A stretch of 64,000 bases of DNA from positions 62,001 to 126,000 of the forward strand of contig NZ_FMTT01000001.1 in NCBI RefSeq assembly GCF_900100345.1, given 5' to 3'. Within the stretch, counting starts at the first letter, position 1; each line of letters opens with the position of its first letter. Shown one piece after another: positions 1 to 8,631 of this stretch. The notes under the pieces are model-generated. The model searched no databases. It had not been told where the DNA came from and saw only the letters and a program-made list of their open reading frames with translations. Position numbers and translations under genes: made by a program. Source of the DNA: Paenibacillus tianmuensis (GTDB lineage: Bacteria > Bacillota > Bacilli > Paenibacillales > NBRC-103111).

Positions 1-112
1 TAAGTGCTTTGTTAATTTTTGATCATTTTTTGGACAAGATATTCATTCTTTTTGCATATGCCTTTGGAACGAGGGGAAGCTAAACCAAGGAAAACAGGAA
101 GGAGGCCCCGCG

Positions 113-457
113 ATGCATCAAGCGGATAGCTTGCAAAAAGTCGACTCCTATAAGGTCGGTGTCGGCCACATGAAAGAGCTTATGCCGACGATGGTGGAAG
201 CATACCATCATTTTACAGCCGCTTGTTTTGCCCCCGGAGCACTGGATGAAAAGCAAAAGCAGCTGATTGCCCTTGGCATCGGCTTGTTTGCAAATAACGA
301 GGTGTGTACGCTGTATCACGTTCAAGAAGCGCTGGCGAAAGGAGCATTCCGGCAAGAAATTCTCGAGGCGACGGCCGTAGCCTCGGCGGTGTCCAGCGGA
401 CATGCGATGTCTCAAGGGGTAACGAGGGTGGAACAGGCGCTGGATTCCTTGACGTGA
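113..457 (+). CDS. Carboxymuconolactone decarboxylase (AhpD-like) family protein
   Basis: This 114-residue protein has the all-helical AhpD/carboxymuconolactone decarboxylase pattern: a helix with LDEKQKQLIALGIGL, then NEVCTLYHVQEAL, where AhpD proteins carry a CxxC-then-His motif. Only the first cysteine (NEVC) and the histidine remain, so classical AhpD disulfide chemistry is doubtful. A GGAAGGAGG site lies six bases before the ATG. The steA-like gene follows after 14 bases, so the two may be cotranscribed. The family is secure; the substrate is unknown. A general redox or peroxide-linked role is inference from the family only. Confidence 0.85.
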   Translation: MHQADSLQKVDSYKVGVGHMKELMPTMVEAYHHFTAACFAPGALDEKQKQLIALGIGLFANNEVCTLYHVQEALAKGAFRQEILEATAVASAVSSGHAMSQGVTRVEQALDSLT

Positions 458-471
458 TTGGGGATGAAGCT

Positions 472-1542
472 ATGAGATGGAGAACGAAAATGGGGCTTTT
501 GCCCATCACCGGGATAACGGAAAGCGACCGAAGCACTAAGCGACTGCTTCAACGATTAGGACCGGGGCGAATCGTGGTGCTGGCGCACGATGATTTGGAC
601 GAGCTGGCCGTGCGCGGTCTGCTCCAGGCACGGGTGTCCGCTGTCGTGAACACGGGCCGGACGATGACCGGGACAATTGCCTCCCGGGCGGTTTTGGAGC
701 TTCTGGAGGCGGGTACGCCGCTTGTGGAGACGTCTCCGGATGCCTTTGAGCTGCTGCAGACCTCCCGGACCATTACCGTGACCGACGACGGGATCAATAC
801 GGGAACGTCGTGGGTGCCCTGCCGTCGGTTTACCCGGCAAAGCTGGCTCGCCGGATACCGGGCCGCACAAGCTTCCGAACCGAAGCAGCTCGCCGGGTTT
901 ATCGAGAATACGCTAAAATACGCTGCCGAAGAAAAGGAGCAGCTGCTTGAACCGCTTCCGCCCGTTACGCTGCGGACGGAGCTGCCCGGAAGGCATGCGC
1001 TGGTGGTGGTGCGGGGAAGCGGGTACCGGGAAGATTTTGCTGCTCTGAAACGTTACATACGGAGAGTCCGTCCGGTGCTGATCGGTGTGGACGGAGGGGC
1101 CGACGCCATTCTGGAGGCGGGGTACAATCCCGACATGATTATAGGGGATATGGACAGCGTATCGGATTTTGCCTTATTCAGCGGGGCCGAATTAATCGTA
1201 CATAGCTATCGGAACGGAGTGGCTCCGGGGATGGAGCGTCTTCGGTGGCTCGGGCTTGCGGCGGCTTCGCTGCCGACGGGAGGGACGAGCGAGGATGCGG
1301 CGCTCCTGCTGGCTTACGAACAAGGCTGCGAGCAGATTGTCACCGTTGGGCTCCACAGCCATATGCAGGATTTTATGGAGAAAGGACGCAAAGGCATGGG
1401 CAGTACCTGGCTGGTGCGGATGAAGATTGGAAGCAGGCTTGTCGATGCACGGGGGATCAGCCGCTTATACCCTGCAACCGAAAGGCGTAAGCCGGCAAGC
1501 TTAGGGGCGGCATGGCTCTCATTTGTCCGATTTTTGCATTGA
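472..1542 (+). CDS. steA: SteA-like protein with thiamin pyrophosphokinase-like fold
   Basis: The 356-residue product matches the SteA-type family, named for a cytokinetic ring protein of actinobacteria. Its clearest signature is the thiamin pyrophosphokinase-like motif GVDGGADAILEAGYNPD followed by IIGDMDSVSD at about residues 202-230. A GGTSEDAALLLA segment follows, where such proteins bind nucleotide. The N-terminal part (DLDELAVRGLLQAR, then VVNTGRTMTG) is typical of the family. The frame is open further upstream but would overlap the preceding gene, so ATG 472 was chosen; ATG 490 is a possible alternative. The neighbouring glycosyltransferase and MraY-like genes suggest an envelope or division role, which is inference. 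Confidence 0.75.
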   Translation: MRWRTKMGLLPITGITESDRSTKRLLQRLGPGRIVVLAHDDLDELAVRGLLQARVSAVVNTGRTMTGTIASRAVLELLEAGTPLVETSPDAFELLQTSRTITVTDDGINTGTSWVPCRRFTRQSWLAGYRAAQASEPKQLAGFIENTLKYAAEEKEQLLEPLPPVTLRTELPGRHALVVVRGSGYREDFAALKRYIRRVRPVLIGVDGGADAILEAGYNPDMIIGDMDSVSDFALFSGAELIVHSYRNGVAPGMERLRWLGLAAASLPTGGTSEDAALLLAYEQGCEQIVTVGLHSHMQDFMEKGRKGMGSTWLVRMKIGSRLVDARGISRLYPATERRKPASLGAAWLSFVRFLH

Positions 1543-1561
1543 GAGAAGGGAGAGAACGCCA

Positions 1562-2260
1562 ATGGTTCCGCTTATATCCGTCATTATTCCGGCGTGGAAC
1601 GAGTCCCGGCTGCTGGCTTCGACGCTGGAAGCGGTCTCGAAGGCGCAGGCGTCAGCGGAATTTTCATTCGATATGCAGCTCATCGTGGTGGATGACGGAA
1701 GCCGCGACGGTACGGGAGACGTTGCCTGCGCGTGGGCTGACGTCGTCTTGCGTTTTCCTGTGAATTCGGGCAAAGGAGCGGCGATGTTCGCGGGCTGGCA
1801 AGCGGCGTCCGGAGAGATTGTCGTGTTTCTGGACGCTGATCTCGGCAGCACCGCCGAAAAGTTCCCTCTGCTTCTAGAGCCTGTGCTGCGGGGGGAAGCG
1901 GATTTGACCGTGGCGAAGCTTCCGCCGGCAAGCATCCCGGGAGGCTTTGGGCTGGTCAGAGGCTTGGCCGGCCGCGGCGTTCGTCTGCTTAGCGGCTACG
2001 ACTCGGGGGCTCCGTTATCCGGGCAACGCGCGATGCGAAGCGAAGTGCTGCGGTGCTGCGAAAGGAAATACCAAGGCTTCGGCGCCGAGGTCGGCATGAT
2101 GGTCGATGCCGTCAGGCTCGGCTTTCGAATCGTCGAACTGGAGGTTCCTTTCCGGCACCGGGAGACTGGGCGGACCTGGCAGGGATGGATTCATCGCGGC
2201 AAGCAGCTCTGCGAGGTCGGACTTACCTTGTGGCAGTGCTGGCGGAAACCGGCATGCTAA
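1562..2260 (+). CDS. Family 2 glycosyltransferase, DPM1/WecA-partner type
   Basis: A 232-residue GT-A fold glycosyltransferase of family 2. It starts ISVIIPAWNESRLLASTL, has the nucleotide-binding VVDDGSRDGTG at about residue 45 and the metal-binding DAD in FLDADLGS at about residue 90. No membrane segment is seen, so it is probably a cytoplasmic enzyme that glycosylates a lipid or polyprenyl carrier. A GAGAAGGGAG site precedes ATG 1562, which is preferred over an in-frame ATG at 1523 inside steA. The stop overlaps the likely start of the MraY-like gene, so the two are probably translationally coupled and act in the same pathway. Confidence 0.85.
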   Translation: MVPLISVIIPAWNESRLLASTLEAVSKAQASAEFSFDMQLIVVDDGSRDGTGDVACAWADVVLRFPVNSGKGAAMFAGWQAASGEIVVFLDADLGSTAEKFPLLLEPVLRGEADLTVAKLPPASIPGGFGLVRGLAGRGVRLLSGYDSGAPLSGQRAMRSEVLRCCERKYQGFGAEVGMMVDAVRLGFRIVELEVPFRHRETGRTWQGWIHRGKQLCEVGLTLWQCWRKPAC

Positions 2261-3171
2261 CTGTGACCGCCGGTTGGCTCTGGGAATGGGCGGTTCCGTC
2301 GGGCTTGCTGATCGCTGCAGGAGCCGTTCTGCTGCCGGGAACGATTCGTTTTTTGCAGGAGCACGGACTCTCGGAAACGAACTACCGGGGACTTCTTGTT
2401 CCGACGGCCGGAGGCGTGCTTCTATGGATGCTGCTTTTGCTATGGTATCTGTATGGGGTGTGCATACTGCCTTCCTCTTGGCCTGAAACAGACCGATGGA
2501 TGCTGGCGGTCACGATGGTCGGTTTTGCGGGGCTGCTTGACGATCTGCTTGGGGAGCGGGAGGTCAAAGGGCTCCGCAATCATTGGAAGGCTTTAATCGA
2601 GCGGCGGAGGATAACAACCGGGTTCATCAAAGCGGGGACGACGTTAGTGGCCGGAATACTTATCCTGTTGCCGGTAACGGAGACGCTTCGCAGCGGGACC
2701 GGGACGACTTTCACGGCGGATAGCCGTACGCTGTGGTTTTTGCCCTTCAAGCTGCTTCTTATTCTGCTTGCCACCAATGCGGTGAATCTGCTTGACGTTC
2801 GGCCGGGACGGGCCTTAAAGGGCTTTTTTGTTTCTCTGCTTCTGCTCGTATGGCTTGCTTCTTGGAAGGAGGGCGGAACGGAAGCCGGTTGGAATGTATG
2901 GCGCCTGTTGGTTCCGCTAACGATTGGGGCGGGGATGCTCGCAGGCGCGGACCTGCGCGGGAAGGCCATGCTGGGCGATACCGGAGCCAATATACTGGGG
3001 TTTACGCTCGGCGTCGGGTTCTCGCTGCTGACCCCCGTTTCGGTGCAGGCTGCCGCATTAGCCTTGCTTGCCGGACTGCACGTGATCACCTGGCGGCGGT
3101 CGCTCAGCGTCATCATCGAGCGTCACGCGCTGCTCCGCTGGCTGGACCAAGTCGGCTGCGGACGAAGCTGA
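2254..3171 (+). CDS. MraY/WecA-like phospho-glycosyltransferase, polytopic membrane protein
   Basis: About 305 residues with eight to ten hydrophobic segments. Family marks are NYRG near the N-terminus, the acidic FAGLLDDLLG, the NAVNLLDVRPGRALKGF stretch, and LGDTGANILGF near the C-terminus. These match the polyprenyl-phosphate N-acetylhexosamine-1-phosphate transferase family. MraY itself would be expected in the division and cell wall cluster, so this is probably a paralogue working with the adjacent glycosyltransferase. ATG 2254 overlaps the upstream stop; GTG codons at 2230 and 2236 are alternatives. The acceptor and sugar cannot be told from the sequence. Confidence 0.75.
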   Translation: MLTVTAGWLWEWAVPSGLLIAAGAVLLPGTIRFLQEHGLSETNYRGLLVPTAGGVLLWMLLLLWYLYGVCILPSSWPETDRWMLAVTMVGFAGLLDDLLGEREVKGLRNHWKALIERRRITTGFIKAGTTLVAGILILLPVTETLRSGTGTTFTADSRTLWFLPFKLLLILLATNAVNLLDVRPGRALKGFFVSLLLLVWLASWKEGGTEAGWNVWRLLVPLTIGAGMLAGADLRGKAMLGDTGANILGFTLGVGFSLLTPVSVQAAALALLAGLHVITWRRSLSVIIERHALLRWLDQVGCGRS

Positions 3172-3179
3172 GCAACGAC

Positions 3180-3219
3180 AAAAAAAGGGACAGGCGCATT
3201 GCTGACCTATCCCTTTTTG
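3180..3219. terminator. Bidirectional terminator between convergent genes
   Basis: An A-rich arm AAAAAAAGGGA and its complement TCCCTTTTT flank a loop of about 19 bases. The hairpin has a T tract on both strands, so it can serve the MraY-like gene and the convergent DUF2627 gene, whose last codons overlap it. Confidence 0.7.
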
Positions 3220-3467
3220 CGTTTCTTGCGAAAGCGCGGCGCGACATAATTGCGTTTGCGGTCCCGGAAAAAAATCCATCCCCCGATAAAAGCGACTCCT
3301 GCGGCAAATAGCAGCAATCCGAGCGCGAACTTCCACCAGAGGAAGCCGATCGCCGGATCGAATTGGGCGAACCAGGCGTCCTTCATGGCCAAAAATCCGT
3401 AAGTTGCCATGAGTCCGGGAACGACCAGCAGCAGCATCGCGATGAAACGAGAAATAACAGCCTTCAT
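3207..3467 (-). CDS. yqzF: DUF2627 family membrane protein (YqzF-like)
   Basis: An 86-residue protein with two transmembrane helices (about residues 5-25 and 46-66) and a very basic tail ending RKKRKKG. This matches DUF2627, the family of B. subtilis YqzF, which also lies next to the bkd locus, so position supports the call. A GAAGGAG site stands seven bases before the ATG. No catalytic motif is visible and the function of the family is unknown. The gene is convergent with the MraY-like gene and divergent from lpdV. Confidence 0.85.
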   Translation of the reverse strand: MKAVISRFIAMLLLVVPGLMATYGFLAMKDAWFAQFDPAIGFLWWKFALGLLLFAAGVAFIGGWIFFRDRKRNYVAPRFRKKRKKG

Positions 3468-3615
3468 GCTTGGCTCCTTCTATGGCTTCAAAATCATTAC
3501 TTTCTACGTTATCATAAATTTATCAAGAATTCATGTCATTTCACAATTTGGACTATATTTCTGCCGCACAATAGAGTTACAATAAGAGAATCTTAAGTAG
3601 AAGGAGGAATCATAG

Positions 3616-5037
3616 ATGTCGCATACTTTTGATATGGTTGTTCTTGGCGGGGGCATCGGCGGTTATACGGCGGCCATTCGGGCCGTTCAGCTTGGAAAAA
3701 GCGTGGCCATCGTCGAGCAGGACAAGCTCGGCGGAACATGTCTACACCGCGGCTGTATTCCAAGCAAGGCGCTGCTGCGAAGCGCGGAAATATTCGCCCT
3801 CATGAAAGACAGCGACAAATTCGGCGTCGGAGCCGAGGCGGTCACCCTAGATTACTCTAAAGTCGCAAGCCGCAAAGACGCGGTAGTCGAGCAACTATAC
3901 AGCGGGCTGCAATTTTTGATGAAAAAAAACAAAATTACCGTATTCCAGGGGAAGGGCAGATTAATCGGTCCTTCCATCTTTTCGCCGCGGAGCGGTACGG
4001 TATCCGTCGATCAAGGTGAGGACGAGATCTTGACGCTGCTGCCGGAGAAGGTGGTTATCGCGACGGGCTCCCGTCCGAGAAGCCTGCCGGGTCTGGAGAC
4101 TGACGGCGAGACGATCCTGAACAGCGACGAGGCGCTTCGTCTGGAGAAGCTGCCGGCTTCGGCGGTCATTATCGGCGGCGGCGTCATCGGCGTCGAATGG
4201 GCTTCGCTGCTTAGCGATTTTGGCGTGCAGGTGACCGTCGTGGAATTTGCGCCCAGATTGCTTCCGAGCGAGGATGAAGACGTATCGCGCGAACTGGAAC
4301 GGCTGCTGAAAAAACGCGGGGTTAGCGTGCGTACAGGCACCAAGGTGCTCACGGAATCCGTCCGCAAGCATGAGGGAGGCGTGACGCTGAATGTGGAACA
4401 TCGCGAGGAACAAGCCGAACTATCGGCCGAAATCGCACTTGTTTGCGTAGGGCGTCAAGCGAACGTCGAAGGCATCGGCTTGGAAAATACCGATGTAAAG
4501 GTTGAAGGCGGCTTCGTTCGCGTCAACGATTCGATGCAGACGGCCGAGCTGCACATTTATGCGATCGGGGACTGCATCGGCGGACTTCAGCTCGCGCACG
4601 CCGCCGCCCACGAAGGATTGACTGCGGCGGAGCATGCCTGGGGCCTGCAGCCGCATAAGGTGGAGCCGCATCGGGTGCCGCGGTGCGTATATTCCCGTCC
4701 GGAGACGGCAAGCATCGGCTGGACGGAACGGGAAGCCAAGGAACGGGGACGCGACGTTAAGGTGTCTAAGGTTCATTTCCGGGCGCTCGGGAAAGCGATC
4801 GTGCTCGGGGAGACCGACGGTTTTATCAAAGTCGTAGCTGATAAAGAAACGAACGATTTGCTCGGCGTCCATATGATCGGACCGCACGTGACCGATTATA
4901 TCTCCGAAGCGGCGCTTGCTCAGCTGCTGGATGCGACCCCATGGGAAATCGGGCAGACGATTCATCCGCATCCGACCCTCTCCGAGCTGCTGGGCGAGGC
5001 AATGCTGGCTGTGGACGGGCGGTCCATCAATATGTAG
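3616..5037 (+). CDS. lpdV: Dihydrolipoyl dehydrogenase, E3 of the branched-chain 2-oxoacid dehydrogenase
   Basis: This 473-residue flavoprotein reoxidises dihydrolipoamide with NAD+. The FAD site LGGGIGGY is at residue 10, the redox-active disulfide is in GGTCLHRGCIPSK (about residues 40-52), the NAD site is IIGGGVIGVEWA (about residue 183), and the catalytic His-Glu pair lies in HPHPTLSELLGEA near the C-terminus. Length is normal. It precedes bkdAA, bkdAB and bkdB, so it is the dedicated E3. Genes for leucine dehydrogenase or butyrate kinase, present in the B. subtilis bkd operon, are not seen here. A GAAGGAGG site supports the ATG. Confidence 0.96.
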   Translation: MSHTFDMVVLGGGIGGYTAAIRAVQLGKSVAIVEQDKLGGTCLHRGCIPSKALLRSAEIFALMKDSDKFGVGAEAVTLDYSKVASRKDAVVEQLYSGLQFLMKKNKITVFQGKGRLIGPSIFSPRSGTVSVDQGEDEILTLLPEKVVIATGSRPRSLPGLETDGETILNSDEALRLEKLPASAVIIGGGVIGVEWASLLSDFGVQVTVVEFAPRLLPSEDEDVSRELERLLKKRGVSVRTGTKVLTESVRKHEGGVTLNVEHREEQAELSAEIALVCVGRQANVEGIGLENTDVKVEGGFVRVNDSMQTAELHIYAIGDCIGGLQLAHAAAHEGLTAAEHAWGLQPHKVEPHRVPRCVYSRPETASIGWTEREAKERGRDVKVSKVHFRALGKAIVLGETDGFIKVVADKETNDLLGVHMIGPHVTDYISEAALAQLLDATPWEIGQTIHPHPTLSELLGEAMLAVDGRSINM

Positions 5038-5081
5038 ATTGCTGCCGTAAGGCCGGGAGAGCGCCTCTTTATCGAATAAAA

Positions 5082-5110
5082 TTGTATTCATAAACCAAAC
5101 GGTTTATAAT
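5082..5110 (+). promoter_or_regulatory. Sigma-A-type promoter of bkdAA with overlapping inverted repeat
   Basis: TTGTAT and TATAAT are separated by 17 bases. A perfect inverted repeat TAAACC-AAAC-GGTTTA (5091-5106) fills the spacer and touches the -10 box, as expected for a repressor operator. A second repeat, CTGGT...ACCAG (5124-5139), lies just downstream. The promoter would let bkdAA-AB-B be expressed apart from lpdV. The repressor is unknown; a TetR-type regulator is a guess from the operator shape. Confidence 0.65.
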
Positions 5111-5185
5111 ATAGTTATAGTGTCTGGTATTAGCACCAGGTATTAAATATTCTCTTGCTTTTCTAAAAGGAGGCGTCTATACTCC

Positions 5186-6196
5186 ATGTCCATCGGTCAA
5201 ATAACAAAACACCGGCAGCTCGGATTGACGGACGGTCAGGCTCTGGAGATGTATACATACATGCTGAAAGCCCGCATGTTTGACGAGCGGTGCTTCCTGC
5301 TGCAGCGTTCGGGCAAAATTGCGTTCCACGTGTCCGGAATCGGCCAGGAAACGGCGCAAGTGGCTGCGGCCTTCGCGCTTTCGCGCGGGGAGGACTACTT
5401 TTTACCGTATTACCGGGATTACGGCTTCGTGCTTTCGGTCGGCATGACGTTAAAAGAATTGATGCTGTCCGTCTTCGCCAAGGCGGAGGACCCGAACAGC
5501 GGCGGTCGTCAAATGCCGGGCCATTTCAGCCATAAAAAGCTGAATATCGTGACCGGCTCTTCCCCGGTAACGACCCAAGTGCCTCACGCGGTCGGATTTG
5601 CGCTGGCAGCCAAGATGAAACGGAAAAACTTCGTGGCGTTCACGACCTTCGGCGATGGATCGAGCAATCAAGGCGATTTTCATGAAGGCTGTAACTTTGC
5701 GGGCGTTCACAAGCTGCCGGTCATTTTCATGTGCGAAAATAACCAGTACGCGATCTCCATCCCGCTGCACAAGCAGGTAGGCGGCAGCATCGCCGAGCGT
5801 GCCCACGGCTACGGCTTCCCGGGCGTTAAGGTGGACGGCCGGGATGTGCTTGAAGTGTACCGCGTCGTGAAGGAAGCGCGCGAGCGTGCCCTGCGTGGCG
5901 AAGGTCCGACCTTGATCGAAGCGGTCATGTACCGGATTCCTCCGCATTCGACGTCCGACAATGATTTGCTCTACCGCACCCCGGAGGAAGTCGAAGAAAA
6001 CCGTGCGAAGGATGGCTTGCCTAGATTTAAGCAGTATCTGATCGACTGCGGCCTCTGGAGCGAAACGCAGGACGCGGAGCTTGCGGCGGCCATCAAGCAG
6101 GAATTGGTCGAAGCGACGAATTACGCGGACGATGCGCCTTTTTCGAAGCCGGAAGATACGCTCAAGCATGTGTACGCGGAACAGAGGGAGGGCTAA
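5186..6196 (+). CDS. bkdAA: Branched-chain 2-oxoacid dehydrogenase E1 alpha subunit
   Basis: A 336-residue thiamin diphosphate enzyme subunit. The cofactor motif runs from GDGSSNQGDFHEG to ENNQYAIS at about residues 155-192. The RDYGFVLSVGM and GHFSHKKLN segments are typical of E1 alpha. With BkdAB it decarboxylates 2-oxoisovalerate and related acids to acyl groups on lipoyl-E2, which supplies branched acyl-CoA primers for the iso and anteiso fatty acids that dominate Bacillales membranes. An AAAGGAGG site lies upstream. It follows an internal promoter and is three bases from bkdAB. Confidence 0.96.
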   Translation: MSIGQITKHRQLGLTDGQALEMYTYMLKARMFDERCFLLQRSGKIAFHVSGIGQETAQVAAAFALSRGEDYFLPYYRDYGFVLSVGMTLKELMLSVFAKAEDPNSGGRQMPGHFSHKKLNIVTGSSPVTTQVPHAVGFALAAKMKRKNFVAFTTFGDGSSNQGDFHEGCNFAGVHKLPVIFMCENNQYAISIPLHKQVGGSIAERAHGYGFPGVKVDGRDVLEVYRVVKEARERALRGEGPTLIEAVMYRIPPHSTSDNDLLYRTPEEVEENRAKDGLPRFKQYLIDCGLWSETQDAELAAAIKQELVEATNYADDAPFSKPEDTLKHVYAEQREG

Positions 6197-6199
6197 TTC

Positions 6200-7180
6200 G
6201 TGGCGGTCATTACGTATTTAGAAGCGATTCGCACGGCAATGAAGGAAGAGCTGGAGCGGGACGAGAACGTGTTCGTCCTGGGCGAGGACGTCGGCAAGGG
6301 CGGCGTCATGAATGCGACGAAAGGGCTGAAGGAGCAGTTCGGGGAAGAGCGGATCATGGATACGCCGCTCGCCGAATCGGCAATTGCGGGCGTAGCGATC
6401 GGCGCCGCCATGTACGGGATGAAGCCGGTGGCGGAGATGCAGTATGCGGACTTTATTTTTCCGGCGACGAACCAGATCCTTAGCGAGGCGGCCCTCATCC
6501 GGTACCGTTCGAACAATGACTGGAGCTGTCCCATCGTGATTCGCGCTCCGTATGGGGCGACCGGTGGCGGCGCGCTGTATCATTCCCAATGTCCGGAATC
6601 CGTCTTTTTCGGCACGCCGGGGCTTGTCATCGTCGCCCCTTCGGACCCGTATGATGCGAAAGGGCTGCTGAAGGCCGCGATCCGCAATCCGGACCCGGTG
6701 CTGTACTTCGAGCATAAGAAATGCTATTTGTCTGTTACGGGCGAGGTGCCCGAGGAAGATTACATCGTGCCGATCGGCGAAGCGGCCGTGAAGCGGGAAG
6801 GCTCGGACATCACCGTCATCTCGTACGGCATCACCGTGCAATATGCGCTGCGTGCGGCGGAAGAGCTGGCCAAAGAAGGCATTCAGGCTCATGTGCTCGA
6901 TCTGAGAACGCTGCAGCCTTTGGATACGGAGGCGATTCTCAAAGCGGCAGCCAAAACCGGCAAAGTGCTGATCATCCACGAGGATAACAAGACCGGAGGC
7001 GTCGGAGCGGAAGTGTCCGCGATCATCGCCGAGGAGTTGCTGTTCGAGCTGGACGCGCCGATTATGCGGCTCTGCGCGCCGGACGTTCCGGCCGTCGGAA
7101 TGAACCCGCCGATGGAGAAGTTTTTCCTTCTCAATACGGATAAGATCATGGAAGCCATGCGTAAGCTGGCTTTGTTCTAG
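6200..7180 (+). CDS. bkdAB: Branched-chain 2-oxoacid dehydrogenase E1 beta subunit
   Basis: A 326-residue transketolase-like beta subunit, partner of BkdAA. It shows the E1 beta pattern VFVLGEDVGKGGV, then DTPLAESAIAGVAIGAA, MQYADFIFPA and the C-terminal HEDNKTGGVGAEVSA. The start is GTG at 6200, with an AGAGGGAGGG ribosome site inside the end of bkdAA. The bkdB gene follows after 12 bases. Length and order are standard, so the function is secure. Confidence 0.96.
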   Translation: MAVITYLEAIRTAMKEELERDENVFVLGEDVGKGGVMNATKGLKEQFGEERIMDTPLAESAIAGVAIGAAMYGMKPVAEMQYADFIFPATNQILSEAALIRYRSNNDWSCPIVIRAPYGATGGGALYHSQCPESVFFGTPGLVIVAPSDPYDAKGLLKAAIRNPDPVLYFEHKKCYLSVTGEVPEEDYIVPIGEAAVKREGSDITVISYGITVQYALRAAEELAKEGIQAHVLDLRTLQPLDTEAILKAAAKTGKVLIIHEDNKTGGVGAEVSAIIAEELLFELDAPIMRLCAPDVPAVGMNPPMEKFFLLNTDKIMEAMRKLALF

Positions 7181-7192
7181 GAGGACCGTTAC

Positions 7193-8575
7193 ATGAACGA
7201 TCAAGCGACGAAAGGAACCGGCGTCAAGGTTCCTCATCTGGCCGAGAGTTTGGTATCGGCGACGATCGGCAAATGGCTTAAGCAGCCGGGCGATTATATC
7301 GAACAGTACGACGCGCTGTGCGAGCTGATCACGGACAAGGTGACGGTGGAGATGCCGTCGCCGATCGAAGGCCGGCTGGTCAAGCTGCTGGCGGAAGAAG
7401 GATATACGGCGGCGGTCGGAGAAGAAATTTGTTTGATCGAGGAGCCGCATCAGGCAGGCGGCGGCGCAGCGGAAGCCGCAGAAGCCGCTTCTCAGCCACA
7501 GCGCGTTCAAGGCGGACAAGCCCGTCGCGAAGCTCAAGCTGCCGGCGGTGAAGCAGGTATGAGCGGCCGTTATTCGCCTGCGGTGCTCAAGCTTGCCGCA
7601 GAACATGGGATCGCGCTGTCGGAAGTGAAGGGAACAGGCCTTGGTGGCCGTATTACGCGCAAAGATGTGGAAGCTTATGTGGCAAGCGGCAAGCCTGCTT
7701 CGGTCGAAGCGGGAAAAACGGTGGCCGCCGTCAACGCGGAAGCCGCTGCGGAAGCTGCAACCGCCGGCGTATTCCTCCCGGTGCCGCCGAAGGTGCCGGT
7801 TCGTTCGACCGGCATCCATTTGTCGGAAAATCCGCCGCTGCCGAAAATTGAGGTGGAGGGTCAGCACCTTGATGGCCGCGGTGAGTATTTGATCGACGTG
7901 ACGCCGATCCGCAATACGATTGCGAGCCGTATGCGTCAGAGCGTGACGGAAATTCCGCATGCCTGGACGATGATCGAGGTGGACGTGACGAACCTTGTGC
8001 TGCTGCGGAACAAAGTGAAGGGCGAATTCATGAAACAGGAAGGGATCAACATCACCTACTTGGCCTTCCTGCTCAAAGCGGTCGTCGGCGCGATCAAGGA
8101 TTATCCGATCATGAACTCGGTCTGGGCGGTTGATAAAATTATCGTCAAGCGGGATATCAACATTGCGTTGGCTGTAGGAACCGAGGACTTCGTCGTCACT
8201 CCGGTCATCCAAAAGGCCGACCAAATGAATATTGCCGGCCTCGCCCGGGAGATCGATACGTTAACCCGGAAAGCAAGAGCCGGCAAGCTGACGCTTAACG
8301 ATATGCAAGGCGGTACGTTTACCGTGAACAATACGGGCTCGTTCGGATCGATTTTGTCGTATCCGATCATCAACTACCCGCAAGCCGCCATATTGACCTT
8401 CGAATCGATCGTGAAAAAGCCGGTCGTCATCCAGGACATGATTGCCGTCCGTTCGATGGTCAACCTGTGCTTGTCCTTGGACCACCGCATTTTGGACGGG
8501 GTCATCTGCGGACGCTTCCTGCAGAGGGTGAAAGAGAACCTGGAAGCATACAATCAGGACACGAAGCTGTACTAA
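7193..8575 (+). CDS. bkdB: Branched-chain 2-oxoacid dehydrogenase E2, dihydrolipoyl acyltransferase
   Basis: A 460-residue E2 core protein with three parts. The N-terminal lipoyl domain has the modified lysine in DKVTVEMPSP. After an alanine- and glutamine-rich linker comes a peripheral subunit-binding domain (RYSPAVLKLAAEHGI to GGRITRKDVEAY, about residues 124-160). The C-terminal catalytic domain ends with the active-site DHRILDG. It transfers the branched acyl group from E1 to CoA. A TAGGAGG site supports the ATG. It closes the bkd operon. Confidence 0.96.
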   Translation: MNDQATKGTGVKVPHLAESLVSATIGKWLKQPGDYIEQYDALCELITDKVTVEMPSPIEGRLVKLLAEEGYTAAVGEEICLIEEPHQAGGGAAEAAEAASQPQRVQGGQARREAQAAGGEAGMSGRYSPAVLKLAAEHGIALSEVKGTGLGGRITRKDVEAYVASGKPASVEAGKTVAAVNAEAAAEAATAGVFLPVPPKVPVRSTGIHLSENPPLPKIEVEGQHLDGRGEYLIDVTPIRNTIASRMRQSVTEIPHAWTMIEVDVTNLVLLRNKVKGEFMKQEGINITYLAFLLKAVVGAIKDYPIMNSVWAVDKIIVKRDINIALAVGTEDFVVTPVIQKADQMNIAGLAREIDTLTRKARAGKLTLNDMQGGTFTVNNTGSFGSILSYPIINYPQAAILTFESIVKKPVVIQDMIAVRSMVNLCLSLDHRILDGVICGRFLQRVKENLEAYNQDTKLY

Positions 8576-8578
8576 AAA

Positions 8579-8628
8579 GGTCGGCGGCAGCTCGGGGAGG
8601 CTTGTCCCTAACCTGTCGCCCGCCGACC
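8579..8628 (-). terminator. Terminator of the Prli42 gene
   Basis: GGTCGGCGG and CCGCCGACC form a nine-base-pair stem. Only the minus strand has a following T tract (TTTTT), so it terminates the small minus-strand gene; on the plus strand it may also attenuate transcription leaving bkdB. Confidence 0.65.
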
Positions 8629-8631
8629 AGC

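Noticed and set aside
6218-8224. A very long open frame of over 660 codons on the minus strand
   Set aside because: It is antisense to bkdAB and bkdB, which carry clear catalytic motifs; its translation is Arg/His-rich without motifs, a usual effect of GC-rich codon use.
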